From Microbispora rosea subsp. aerata (GTDB taxonomy: Bacteria > Actinomycetota > Actinomycetes > Streptosporangiales > Streptosporangiaceae): a stretch of 64,000 nucleotides of DNA. Below the pieces are notes generated by a model. It searched no databases and was not told where the DNA came from. It saw only the letters and a program-made list of their open reading frames with translations. Location: positions 269,680 through 333,679 of the forward strand of contig NZ_BMPY01000002.1 of the NCBI RefSeq assembly GCF_014647835.1, given 5' to 3'. Each line of letters begins with the position of its first letter. The first letter of the stretch is position 1. The position numbers were made by a program, and so were the translations under genes. Below are positions 39,693-48,353 of the stretch, piece by piece.

Positions 39693-41060
39693 ATGAGCAT
39701 CAGGCCGAGCCCGTCGCTTCGCCTCACGCACTCCATCCGAATACGTGTGACCCTGACTTTGGCGGCGGTGTCCGCGCTCGTCGCCGCGGTGATCGTGGCC
39801 AGCGTGTGCATGCTGATCCGCAACCGGGTGGAAAGCGAGATCTTCGCGGAGACACGTCGCGTCGCCACCAAGTGGATCGGCCTGATGGCAGACGGTCATA
39901 TCCCGCCGCCGACGCCGACGGCGCGGGTTCCGCTCGTCCAGCTCGTCGATGCGCGGGGCCGCGTGATCGTGGCCGGGCCCATGGCGGGCGACCGGCCGCT
40001 CAGCACGGTCCGGCCGACCGAGGAGGATCGCCTGCAGGAAGTGACCGAGTGCCTCGGCGACCAGCGGTGTCTCATGCTCACCGCCAGCCGGGTCCCGACG
40101 CCGCATACCGGGGATCTGTGGGGAGACGAACCCCACTTCGTCTACGCGGGCACGGACCAGCCGCCCGCCCTGCGCGGGAACCGGTTGGAGCTTCTCGTCG
40201 GCGCCGGCGGGGGACTGCTGGCGGCCGTGTGGACGTGGACGACCTGGCGGGCGACCGGCCGCATCCTGCGGCCGATCAACGCGATCCGGCAGCGGATGTC
40301 CGAGATCACCGCCAAGGATCTGTCGCTGCGGGTGCCGGAGCCGTCCGGCCGGGACGAGATCGCGCAGCTCGCCCGCGCCGCGAACCAGACGCTCAGCCGG
40401 CTGGAGGCGGCCGTCTCGCGGCAGCGGGAGTTCGCCGCCGTCGTGTCCCACGAGCTGAAGTCCCCGCTCACCGGCCTGCGGACCGAGCTGGAGGAGGCGC
40501 TGCTCTATCCGCAGGTCGACGCACGGCAGGCGATCGCCAGGTCGCTGTCGGCCGCCGACCGCATGCATCAGATCATCGACGAGCTGCTCGCCTTCGCCCG
40601 GCTCCGCAACGCGCCGTGCGCGCCCGAGCCGGTCGACCTCGGAGCGCTCGTACGCGCCGAGGCGGCGGCGCGTACGGCGGGAGTGCCGGTGCACGCCAAG
40701 ATCGAGCCCGGCCTGCGTGTCCTCGGCAACCGCGTGCAGTTGGCCAGCGTCGTGACGAACCTGCTGGTGAACGCGCAGCGCCACGCCACCCGCCAAGTCG
40801 ACGTGACCGCCAAGCGCGCCGGCGCGCCGGCGCTGGTGACCGTGGTCGACGACGGCGATGGCGTCGCCACGGAGGACAGGGAGCGCATCTTCGAACCCTT
40901 CGTCCGGCTGGAGGCGGGACGCCGCCTCGATCCCGGCGGCAGCGGCCTCGGCCTCGCCCTGTGCCGGGCGATCGTGGCGGCGCACGACGGCAGCCTGCGC
41001 GTGGAGGACTCCCCGCGCGGCGCCCGGTTCGTCCTGCGGCTTCCGCTCATGACCAACTGA
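39693..41060 (+). CDS. Orphan membrane sensor histidine kinase
   Basis: A 455-residue kinase with two transmembrane segments (about 18-41 and 170-190) flanking an extracytoplasmic sensor loop, then a HAMP linker (RPINAIRQRMSEITAKDLSLRV near 203-225), a HisKA domain with H-box VVSHELKSPLTGL near 250, and HATPase motifs NLLVNAQRHATR, VDDGDGVA and GSGLGLALC. The ATG has GAGGAAC four bases upstream. No response regulator is adjacent, and it is transcribed away from the LytTR gene. The signal is unknown. Confidence 0.88.
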   Translation: MSIRPSPSLRLTHSIRIRVTLTLAAVSALVAAVIVASVCMLIRNRVESEIFAETRRVATKWIGLMADGHIPPPTPTARVPLVQLVDARGRVIVAGPMAGDRPLSTVRPTEEDRLQEVTECLGDQRCLMLTASRVPTPHTGDLWGDEPHFVYAGTDQPPALRGNRLELLVGAGGGLLAAVWTWTTWRATGRILRPINAIRQRMSEITAKDLSLRVPEPSGRDEIAQLARAANQTLSRLEAAVSRQREFAAVVSHELKSPLTGLRTELEEALLYPQVDARQAIARSLSAADRMHQIIDELLAFARLRNAPCAPEPVDLGALVRAEAAARTAGVPVHAKIEPGLRVLGNRVQLASVVTNLLVNAQRHATRQVDVTAKRAGAPALVTVVDDGDGVATEDRERIFEPFVRLEAGRRLDPGGSGLGLALCRAIVAAHDGSLRVEDSPRGARFVLRLPLMTN

Positions 41061-41562
41061 ACCGGCGGTCGGCCCGCTCCCCGGCCTGGATGGTTGCGGG
41101 CCATGCCGCGGGCCGCACACAGAGCGCGCGCAGGGCGCAGCCGGCACACCCCGGGCCCGCCGTCGGCCCGCGAGGCACGTGCCCGCCGGTTCGCACACCC
41201 GCTGGTTCGCGCGCCCCGGTCGCGGTTGACGCGCTCCCCTATCCGCCGCCCACAAGCTGGCCTCGGTCCTCACCCCGGGTTCGTTCTCCCCCGGTCGCCC
41301 ACGCCTCGTGGCCGCCGGAAGGCACATTCCGGCGACCACGGTCTCCCCCGTGGGAAAAGCCGTCCGGGACGCCCCGCACGGCGCCCTCACGCCCGCCCTG
41401 GACGACCACGGGCGTGAGGTCCTCTCAGGAAAGGTCTCCCAGCTTGCGCATTCGTGATCCGGCCGTCGTTTCCCCCCGCGGCCGTGGCCTGCCGGCCTCG
41501 TCATGCCGGGAAAGCCGGTCATGCCGGGAAACAGCGTGAGCCGTCCGTGAAAGAGCGGGCGA
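41061..41562. other. Gap with no gene
   Basis: These 502 bases contain no credible gene. A 13-base direct repeat TCATGCCGGGAAA occurs at 41501 and 41519. The region is GC-rich spacer between convergent genes. Confidence 0.45.
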
Positions 41563-41997
41563 CTACCACCAGGCGGTGGTGCTGCCGCTGTAGAGGCAGG
41601 TCTCCTTCTCGCTGAACACCACGCACGCCCGGAAGGCCCGCAGCGAGTTCGAACTGGTGCGATATCCGCTGGTGTAGTTGCGGGTGGGGGCGTAGCGCAG
41701 GTCGTAGCCGTCAAAGGCGCGATCGCCGTCGACGTCGACTTCAAACCGGACGTAGGCACCCGAGCCGTAGTTGGTGACACGTCCCCAGCCATACTGGGCG
41801 CCGCCGCACGTGCCGTAACGGACTTCGACGGTGTATCCGCCGAAATCCTTCCGAACGGCCGTCTTCACGTTGGTGCAGGAGTTCGGATCGCTCCACCAGT
41901 TCGACGCGGCGCTCGCGTGCCCGGTGGAAAGGATCGTGGTCGTCGCGACCGTGACCGCCGCCACCGCGAGACCGCCGATTCTGCGGAGATTCAGCAC
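41563..41997 (-). CDS. Small secreted protein with four cysteines
   Basis: I do not recognise the family. The 144-residue product begins with a signal peptide (LNLRRIGGLAVAAVTVATTT, cleavage probably at ASA-AS). The mature part of about 115 residues is rich in Tyr, Ser, Thr and Gly and has four Cys at CTNVK, GTCGG, RACVV and TCLYS, enough for two disulfides. The GTG at 41997 has AAAGGAG seven bases upstream. It lies between the LytS and LytTR genes and might be a target of that system, which is inference. Confidence 0.7.
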   Translation of the reverse strand: MLNLRRIGGLAVAAVTVATTTILSTGHASAASNWWSDPNSCTNVKTAVRKDFGGYTVEVRYGTCGGAQYGWGRVTNYGSGAYVRFEVDVDGDRAFDGYDLRYAPTRNYTSGYRTSSNSLRAFRACVVFSEKETCLYSGSTTAWW

Positions 41998-42166
41998 TTC
42001 ATGACTCCTTTCGCCGTGCAGGACGACGGCAAGGATGCTGTCGCCCGACATCGCCCCGCAACACCTTTCAGGCAGGGCCGAAAAGGTGCCGTCCAGCCGT
42101 CTTGCGGTGGCTACGCGGGCCTCCCCCGTGCGGTCGGCACGGCGGCCACCGGTGGCCGCGGCGGGG

Positions 42167-43318
42167 TCAGTGGCGGGCCGGGGCGGTGCGAGGGCGGGTC
42201 TTGGGGATGCGCAGCCGGATGCGGGTCCCCTTGCCGGGCGCCGTCTCGACCATGAGCCCGTAGTCCTGCCCGTAGAGGTGGCGCATGCGCAGGTCCACGT
42301 TGCTCAGCCCTATCCCGGTGCGTTCCTCGGCGAGCGCGGCCCGCAGGTGCTCGGGGTCCATGCCGATGCCGTCGTCCTCGACCCAGATGTGCGCCTCCGA
42401 CCCCGCGTCCTTGATCACGACCCGGACCTCCCCGGGCATGCCGTGCTTGATGGCGTTCTCGACCAGGGGTTGAAGGCACAGGAACGGCACGTCGACCCGC
42501 AGCACCTCGGGGGCGACCTGCACGGTGAAGCGCAGCCGGTCGCCGAACCTCGCCTGCTCCAGCAGCAGGTAGCGGTCCACGCAGCTCAGCTCGTCGGCGA
42601 GCGAGGTGAAGTCGGCGGCCCGGCGCAGGGCGTACCGGATGAAGTCGGCGAAGTCGAGCAGCAGCTCGCGGGCGCGCTCGGGATCGGTCCGCACGAACGA
42701 GGCGATCGTGGTCAGCGAGTTGTACACGAAGTGCGGCGAGATCTGCGCCCGCAGCGCCCGTGCCTCGGCCTCCATCGTCCGCCTGCGCGAGGCGTCGAGT
42801 CCGGCGAGTTCGAGCTGGCCGGACATCCAGCGGCCCACCTCGGCCGCCGTCCGCAGCAGGGCGGCGCCGGCCAGGGCGTCGTAGGCCGCGAGCGCGCCGA
42901 CCGCCCGGCCCTCCACGGTCAGGGGCACGATCACCCCCCGCCGGTCGGGGCCGGAGACGGGGGCCAGGCGCGGCCTGCCGTCCGCCATGGCCGCGCGCAC
43001 CTGGGCGAGGACCGCCTCGTCGGCCGGCACGCCCGTGCCCGCCCTGGCCAGGACGGTCTCGTTCGTTGCGACCACCACGCCGCGGGCGCCGAGCAACGTC
43101 CGCAGATGCCGTACGGCACGGCGGGCGGAGCCACGGGTGAGCCCGGCGCGCAGCGCGCCCGCCGCCCGCCCGGCGACGCGCAGCGCGAGGAACGTCGCCT
43201 CACCCGGCGGCTCACCGGGAGCCGGCGCACGGCGGGCGAGGGCGCGGCCGAGCGCGCCGCCGCAGACTCCGCAGAGCGCACACAGCGTGACCCAGACGGC
43301 TGATGACACGCCGGACAC
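42167..43318 (-). CDS. LytS-type sensor histidine kinase
   Basis: The 383-residue kinase has an N-terminal hydrophobic segment (residues 5-25), a GAF-like central region (about 75-170), a His_kinase domain with the LytS-type H-box QISPHFVYNSLTTIASFVR near 207, and a HATPase with LQPLVENAIKHG and GIGLSNVDLRMRHLYG. It belongs to the 5TM-lacking, GAF-containing LytS subgroup. Its partner LytTR regulator is at 38745-39476. It follows the sulfite-oxidase-like gene by 18 bases on the same strand. Confidence 0.88.
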   Translation of the reverse strand: MSGVSSAVWVTLCALCGVCGGALGRALARRAPAPGEPPGEATFLALRVAGRAAGALRAGLTRGSARRAVRHLRTLLGARGVVVATNETVLARAGTGVPADEAVLAQVRAAMADGRPRLAPVSGPDRRGVIVPLTVEGRAVGALAAYDALAGAALLRTAAEVGRWMSGQLELAGLDASRRRTMEAEARALRAQISPHFVYNSLTTIASFVRTDPERARELLLDFADFIRYALRRAADFTSLADELSCVDRYLLLEQARFGDRLRFTVQVAPEVLRVDVPFLCLQPLVENAIKHGMPGEVRVVIKDAGSEAHIWVEDDGIGMDPEHLRAALAEERTGIGLSNVDLRMRHLYGQDYGLMVETAPGKGTRIRLRIPKTRPRTAPARH

Positions 43319-43336
43319 CGTAGCCGCTCGGCGGCC

Positions 43337-43957
43337 TCACGGCGGGCCGTCGCCCGGGTCCTCCTGGTATGAGTAGCGCTGCTCCTTCCAGGGGTCGGCT
43401 ATGTTGTGGTAGCCGCGATCCTCCCAGAAGCCGCGCCGGTCCTCGGTCATGTACTCGACCGCGCGCACCCACTTCACGCTCTTCCACGCGTACAGGTGGG
43501 GCACCACGATCCGTACGGGGTAGCCGCGCTCGGGGGACAGCGGGTTCTCGTCGAGGTGGGTGGCGAACAGCGTGGTCGGGCGGTCGAAGTCCGACATGCG
43601 CATGTTGGCGCTGTAGCCGTACTCGGCCCAGACCATGATGTGGCGCACGCCGGGCGCCGGGGGCACGCGGTCGAGCAGCGCCGATGTGGGAACACCGCTC
43701 CACTCGTTGCCCATGATCGAGAACTTGGTGACGCAGTGGAAGTCCGCGACCACCGTGGTCCTGGGCAACGAGGAGAACTCCGCCCACGAGAACTCGTGGA
43801 CCCGGCCCGAGGCCGTGGCCCCGAACACCTGGAACCGCCACGTCTCCGGACGGAACGCCGGCACCCGCCCGTAGTGGACGACGGGCTGCCCACGCGGGAC
43901 GTACTGGCCCGGCGGCAGGCGCGTTTCCTCCTCAGGTCTCTCCGGCACGCACGCCAT
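43337..43957 (-). CDS. Molybdopterin-dependent sulfite-oxidase-like enzyme
   Basis: Single-domain molybdopterin oxidoreductase of the YedY/sulfite oxidase fold. The 206-residue protein has the molybdenum-ligand Cys in VADFHCVTKFS near residue 76, with cofactor-binding NEWSGV and the HLYAWKSVKWV segment near 155. There is no signal peptide, unlike periplasmic YedY, so it is probably cytoplasmic. The substrate is unknown. A GTG three codons downstream is an alternative start. Confidence 0.88.
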   Translation of the reverse strand: MACVPERPEEETRLPPGQYVPRGQPVVHYGRVPAFRPETWRFQVFGATASGRVHEFSWAEFSSLPRTTVVADFHCVTKFSIMGNEWSGVPTSALLDRVPPAPGVRHIMVWAEYGYSANMRMSDFDRPTTLFATHLDENPLSPERGYPVRIVVPHLYAWKSVKWVRAVEYMTEDRRGFWEDRGYHNIADPWKEQRYSYQEDPGDGPP

Positions 43958-44033
43958 CCTGCCATCCGCCGGAAAGGTGATCGCACCCGGACCCCGGGGG
44001 TGCCCCTGTCGAAAGGATTTAGCGGGAATGCGC

Positions 44034-44049
44034 TATATTGCGGCACATG
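44034..44049 (+). promoter_or_regulatory. Promoter of the aroF leader, leaderless geometry
   Basis: TATATT at 44034-44039 is followed by seven bases and the ATG of a leader peptide, which has no ribosome site. Transcription should start at or within two bases of that ATG. Confidence 0.6.
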
Positions 44050-44118
44050 CGCACCGCTTGGTCGTTTTGGTATGGCGACGGACCCGTGAGGACCGATCGC
44101 CTCAAAGCGCTGCGCTGA
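44047..44118 (+). CDS. Aromatic-amino-acid leader peptide of aroF
   Basis: A 23-codon frame, MRTAWSFWYGDGPVRTDRLK..., has Trp5, Phe7, Trp8 and Tyr9 within five positions. A stalled ribosome there would leave GGACCCG (44080-44086) free to pair with CGGGTCC (44141-44147), which is part of the 5' arm of the downstream terminator. That arrangement is the hallmark of ribosome-mediated attenuation responding to shortage of Trp, Phe or Tyr, the end products of the pathway begun by aroF. Confidence 0.8.
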   Translation: MRTAWSFWYGDGPVRTDRLKALR

Positions 44119-44130
44119 CAGCCACGGCGA

Positions 44131-44174
44131 ACGAAGGCCCCGGGTCCACACGGACCCGGGGCCTTCGTCGTTTT
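44131..44174 (+). terminator. Attenuator terminator upstream of aroF
   Basis: A perfect 17-bp stem (44131-44147 with 44152-44168) around the loop ACAC is followed by CGTTTTC. It lies between the leader peptide and aroF, 39 bases after the leader stop begins to clear. Its 5' arm can alternatively pair with 44080-44086 inside the leader coding region. Confidence 0.88.
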
Positions 44175-44206
44175 CCCCCGCATCCGCATCGGCAGAAGGA
44201 GCCACT

Positions 44207-45256
44207 ATGGTCATCGTCATGACCCCCGAAGCGACCCAGGACGACATCGAGGCGATAGCCGACCTCGTCGCCGCCGCCGGAGGGGAGGCGTTCGCGAGCC
44301 GCGGCGTGAACCGTACGATCATCGGTCTCATCGGCGACGTCGAGCAGTTCGCCGCCCTGAACCTGCGGGGCATGCGGGGGGTCGCGGACGTCGTGCGGGT
44401 CTCCACGCCGTACAAGCTCGTGAGCAGGGACAACCATCCCCAGCGCTCCACGGTCACCGTGGGCGGCGTGCCGATCGGCCCGGACACCGTCACCCTGATC
44501 GCGGGCCCGTGCGCGGTCGAGACGCCGCAGCAGACGCTGGAGGCCGCGCTGATGGCCAAGGCGGCGGGCGCGACGCTGCTGCGCGGCGGCGCCTACAAGC
44601 CGCGCACCTCGCCGTACGCCTTCCAGGGGCTGGGCGAGGAGGGCCTGCGCATCCTGGCCGACGTGCGCGAGCAGACCGGGCTTCCGGTCGTCACGGAGGT
44701 CGTGGACGCCCACGACGTGGCGCTCGTGGCGTCGTACGCCGACATGCTGCAGGTCGGCACCCGCAACGCGCAGAACTTCGCGCTGCTGCAGGCGGTGGGC
44801 GCGGCCGGCAAGCCGGTCATGCTGAAGCGGGGCATGACGGCGACCATCGAGGAGTGGCTGATGGCGGCGGAGTACATCGCCCAGCGCGGCAACCTCGACA
44901 TCGTGCTGTGCGAGCGCGGCATCCGGACCTACGAGCCCGCCACCCGCAACACGCTCGACATCTCGGCCGTCCCGGTCGTCCAGCGGCTGTCGCACCTGCC
45001 GGTGATCGTGGACCCGTCGCACTCCGGCGGCCGGCGCGACCTGGTGCTGCCGCTGTCGCGGGCCGCCGTCGCGGCCGGGGCGGACGGCCTGATCGTCGAC
45101 GTGCACCCGCACCCCGAGCAGGCCCTCTGCGACGGCCCGCAGGCCCTGGTGAGCGGCGACCTGGACGCCCTCGCGGCGGTCATGCGCGACTTCCCCCCGC
45201 TGCTCGGCCGCACCGCGACCGTCATGACCCCCGAGGCGTCCCACGTCCCCGCCTGA
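44207..45256 (+). CDS. aroF: 3-deoxy-7-phosphoheptulonate synthase (DAHP synthase)
   Basis: First enzyme of the shikimate pathway. The 349-residue protein is the type I-beta form: an N-terminal ferredoxin-like/ACT-type regulatory domain (residues 1-75, [13 protein letters not shown]) and a catalytic barrel with AGPCAVET near 100, [18 protein letters not shown] near 126, [10 protein letters not shown] near 183, VMLKRGM near 203, and VDPSHSGGR near 267. The start has GAAGGAG seven bases upstream. Expression is predicted to be set by the aromatic leader-peptide attenuator just upstream, on top of allosteric control through the N-terminal domain. Confidence 0.95.
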   Translation: MVIVMTPEATQDDIEAIADLVAAAGGEAFASRGVNRTIIGLIGDVEQFAALNLRGMRGVADVVRVSTPYKLVSRDNHPQRSTVTVGGVPIGPDTVTLIAGPCAVETPQQTLEAALMAKAAGATLLRGGAYKPRTSPYAFQGLGEEGLRILADVREQTGLPVVTEVVDAHDVALVASYADMLQVGTRNAQNFALLQAVGAAGKPVMLKRGMTATIEEWLMAAEYIAQRGNLDIVLCERGIRTYEPATRNTLDISAVPVVQRLSHLPVIVDPSHSGGRRDLVLPLSRAAVAAGADGLIVDVHPHPEQALCDGPQALVSGDLDALAAVMRDFPPLLGRTATVMTPEASHVPA

Positions 45257-45434
45257 ACCCACGGCGCCCGAGCCGCCGGCGTACGGCCTCGGGCAAGGTC
45301 CGGCGGAGCCGCCCGGGGTGACCGAGCCGGAAGGCGACGCGCGGACGCGGGGGCCTGACAAGGGCCACGTGCGGACGCGGGGGCTGCCGGAAACGGGGCA
45401 TGGCCGGGCGGATCGCCCTCCCCCGGCCGCGCGT

Positions 45435-45475
45435 GAGTGCGCACCGCACGCCCGAGCGGCGGGCGGTGCGCACTC
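45435..45475. terminator. Terminator between convergent aroF and thiI
   Basis: A perfect 13-bp stem, GAGTGCGCACCGC at 45435-45447 with its complement at 45463-45475, is followed by TTTC on the plus strand. The loop can fold further. It lies just before the thiI stop and could serve both genes. Confidence 0.65.
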
Positions 45476-45477
45476 TT

Positions 45478-46674
45478 TCAGACGTCGAGCTTGTACGGCT
45501 GGATCGAGTCGGCGAGCTGGGCCGCGAGATCCTCGGCGTCCAGGCGCCTTTCGATCTGCTTGAGGTCTTCGATTTTGGCGCGGGTCTCGGCCTGCCGGGG
45601 GGCGAGGAGCGTGCAGCAGTCCTCGTCGGGCAGCTCGGAGATCTCCAGCGTCCCGATGCGGCGGGCCTCGGCCATGATCTCGGTCTTGTCCAGGCCGATC
45701 AGCGGGCGCAGGATCGGCAGGTCCACCGCGTGGTCCTGGGCCGTGATGTTGGCGAGGGTCTGCGAGGAGACCTGACCGAGGCTGTCGCCGGTGATCAGTG
45801 CCTCCGCGTGGATGCGGTGGGCGACCTCCTCGGCCGTCTTCAGCATCAGCCGCCGCTGCGCGATCACCGCGAGCCGGTCCTGGCCGGAGTTCCTGATCGA
45901 CTGCTGCGCCTTGCCGAACGGCACCACCCACAGCCGCGACTTGCCCTGGAACTTGTCCAGGTTGCGCACCAGCGCGTACGCCTTGTAGATCGACTCGGAG
46001 GTGGTGAACGGGATGCCGGAGAAGTGCAGGAAGTCCACCCGCAGGCCGCGCCGCATCATGCGGTAGGCGGCGACCGGGGAGTCGATGCCGCCCGACAGCA
46101 GTGCCAGCGCCCGGCCGCTGGACCCCACCGGCAGGCCGCCCTGACCCGGCCGGCCCCCGGTGAACAGGAACGCCTCGTCCTTGTCCACCTCGATGTGCAC
46201 GGTCAGCTCCGGCTTGCCGAGGTCGACCGGCAGGCCGTACGTGTCGTTGATCGCCCCGCCGACCATACGGTCCAGCTCGTTCGAGCGCAGCGGGAAACGC
46301 TTGTCACGGCGCCGCGAGCGTACGGCGAAGCGGGCCTTGCGGGCCACCTCGTCGCTGTCCCTGATCAGCTCGAGGGCGGCCTTGGTGATCGCGTCCGGGT
46401 CCTTCGGCACCCGCCAGGCCAGGTGGACCAGCACGATGCCGGGCACGTCGGCCACGCGGGCCGCCACCGCCTCGGCCTCCTCCGCTCCGGTGCCCTGGGG
46501 AAAGAACAGGACGATCACCCCGTGCCGCTGGCGGATGTCGACCTGGTGGCCCTTGAGAGCGTGCTTGATGTTCGCCCGCAGGCGCATCTCGAAGATCTCG
46601 CGGTTTCGGCCCTTCAGAACCACCTCGCCTAACTTGAGCAGCACCGAGGGCTCTCCGAGGGCGGTCATGGTCAT
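45478..46674 (-). CDS. thiI: tRNA 4-thiouridine synthetase ThiI
   Basis: Adenylates and thiolates U8 of tRNA. The 398-residue form has an N-terminal ferredoxin-like domain, a THUMP domain (about 60-165) and the PP-loop ATPase motif LLSGGIDSPVAAYRM near residue 185, with the family EDCCTLLAP Cys pair near 345. There is no C-terminal rhodanese domain, as in most Gram-positive versions. The ATG at 46674 (MTMTALGEPS) is preferred because GGAGG lies nine bases upstream. Confidence 0.93.
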   Translation of the reverse strand: MTMTALGEPSVLLKLGEVVLKGRNREIFEMRLRANIKHALKGHQVDIRQRHGVIVLFFPQGTGAEEAEAVAARVADVPGIVLVHLAWRVPKDPDAITKAALELIRDSDEVARKARFAVRSRRRDKRFPLRSNELDRMVGGAINDTYGLPVDLGKPELTVHIEVDKDEAFLFTGGRPGQGGLPVGSSGRALALLSGGIDSPVAAYRMMRRGLRVDFLHFSGIPFTTSESIYKAYALVRNLDKFQGKSRLWVVPFGKAQQSIRNSGQDRLAVIAQRRLMLKTAEEVAHRIHAEALITGDSLGQVSSQTLANITAQDHAVDLPILRPLIGLDKTEIMAEARRIGTLEISELPDEDCCTLLAPRQAETRAKIEDLKQIERRLDAEDLAAQLADSIQPYKLDV

Positions 46675-47064
46675 CTGTGGAAACCTCCGGACGGACAAGG
46701 ACGGCCGTCACACCGGGGAAGGGCACGGCCGGGGGACACACCCCAAGGACAACGCGTCGCCGCGACGCGGGCTTCCCCACTGTAATGCCGTCGCAGCGGC
46801 AGCGCCGATTACCGACCGGTCGAGTCCGCCCGCGCCCTGCTCGATCTCGTCGGGAACGGGGCCGACCGGCGCGTTTCGCCGTGGTCGCGTGGCGTGCGGC
46901 CCGCACGGCGCGAGTCTGCCGTATGCCGGGGCCAGTGCGGATGTGCCGGGAACCGGGACCTCGGCGGCCCGGCAACAGGCCCCCGTCACGCGTACGGCTC
47001 CCGCGGGGCGACGCGGGAGCCGTACGGGGCCGGGCGCGGGCCGCGGCGACGGCCCGGCGACCGA
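46675..47064. other. thiI-pfkA gap with pfkA terminator
   Basis: No gene in 390 bp. At 46991-47026 a perfect 15-bp stem (CGTACGGCTCCCGCG and its complement, six-base loop) sits about 40 bases beyond the pfkA stop on its strand and is the likely end of that transcript. The thiI promoter is in the right part but I see no clear boxes. Confidence 0.6.
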
Positions 47065-48090
47065 TCAGCCGAAGAAGACCTCGGCCTCCTCGTAGCGGGA
47101 GACCGGCACGGTCTTGAGCTCGGCGGTCGCGTCGGCGAGAGCGACGCGGACGATGTCGGTGCCGCGCAGCGCGACCATCTTGCCGAAGTCGCCCTCGTGC
47201 ACGGCGTCGATCGCGCCGAGGCCGAAGCGGGTGGCGAGCACGCGGTCGTAGGCGGTGGGCGTGCCGCCGCGCTGGATGTGGCCGAGGACCGTGGTGCGGG
47301 CCTCCTTGCCGGTGCGCTTCTCGATCTCCTTGGCGAGCATCTCGCCGATGCCGCCGAGGCGCACGTGGCCGAACGCGTCCAGCTCGCCGGTCTGCAGCGC
47401 CAGCTGGCCCTCGATCGGGTGGGCGCCCTCCGCGACGACGATGATCGGCGCGTAGCGGGTCTTGAAGCGCGACTCGACGTAGGCGCAGACCTTCTCGATG
47501 TCGAACGGCTTCTCCGGGATGAGGATGACGTTGGCGCCGGCGGCCATGCCCGCGTGCAGCGCGATCCAGCCCGCGTGGCGGCCCATGACCTCGCAGATCA
47601 GCGCGCGGTGGTGCGACTCGGCGGTGGTGTGCAGCCGGTCGATGGCCTCCATCGCGATGTTGACCGCGGTGTCGAAGCCGAAGGTGTAGTCGGTGGCGTT
47701 GAGGTCGTTGTCGATCGTCTTGGGCACGCCGACGACCTTCACGTCGCGGTCGTACAGCTGCTTGGCCACGCCCAGCGTGTCCTCACCGCCGATGGCGATG
47801 AGGGCGTCGATGCCCTGCGCCGCGAGGTTCTCCTTGATCCGCTCGACGCCGCCCTCGATCTTCATCGGGTTCGTGCGGGAGGAGCCGAGGATCGTACCGC
47901 CACGCGGCAGGATGCCCCGGACGGCCTGAATGTCGAGCGGCATGGTGTCGCCCTCCAGAGGGCCACGCCAGCCGTCCCGGAATCCGACGAACTCGTGCCC
48001 GTACACGCCGATGCCCTTGCGGACGACGCCGCGGATCACCGCGTTCAGCCCGGGGCAGTCGCCGCCTCCGGTCAGGACTCCAATACGCAT
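47065..48090 (-). CDS. pfkA: 6-phosphofructokinase, predicted pyrophosphate-dependent type
   Basis: Phosphorylates fructose 6-phosphate. The 341-residue protein numbers like E. coli PfkA: GGGDCPGLN at 8-16, R72, and the catalytic TIDND at 125-129. The phospho-donor determinants read GGEDT with Asp at 104 and PKTIDND with Lys at 124, the pair found in pyrophosphate-dependent actinobacterial enzymes such as that of Amycolatopsis methanolica; ATP enzymes have Gly at 104. The start MRIGVLTGG at 48090 is set by homology. It stands alone, with a strong terminator hairpin downstream. Confidence 0.92.
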   Translation of the reverse strand: MRIGVLTGGGDCPGLNAVIRGVVRKGIGVYGHEFVGFRDGWRGPLEGDTMPLDIQAVRGILPRGGTILGSSRTNPMKIEGGVERIKENLAAQGIDALIAIGGEDTLGVAKQLYDRDVKVVGVPKTIDNDLNATDYTFGFDTAVNIAMEAIDRLHTTAESHHRALICEVMGRHAGWIALHAGMAAGANVILIPEKPFDIEKVCAYVESRFKTRYAPIIVVAEGAHPIEGQLALQTGELDAFGHVRLGGIGEMLAKEIEKRTGKEARTTVLGHIQRGGTPTAYDRVLATRFGLGAIDAVHEGDFGKMVALRGTDIVRVALADATAELKTVPVSRYEEAEVFFG

Positions 48091-48308
48091 GACGGGTTTT
48101 CCTCCATCTGGGATTACGCGTGGAATGGCACGGCCGGCCCGACGCGGACCCCGGCACTCCACCGCACGGCATTCTGCCTGAGCCTATCTCAATGGTCTAG
48201 ACCAACAGGAGAGGCTACGCCACCTGGCCGAGCAGACCAACTCAGTCTCGCACGGCGAGACCGGGCAAGCCGTGAGAGGCGTCTTCCCATCCGAGCCGTC
48301 GCGGTCAT

Positions 48309-48329
48309 ATGTTTGACCCAGTCAAACAT
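48309..48329. promoter_or_regulatory. Perfect operator palindrome of the MarR-GNAT gene
   Basis: ATGTTTGAC-N3-GTCAAACAT is a perfect 9+9 inverted repeat ending 24 bases before the preferred start codon. TTGACC inside it may be the -35 box. A MarR dimer binding here would block its own promoter. Confidence 0.7.
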
Positions 48330-48353
48330 TTCCTTGAGATAGGCAAGGGAAAA

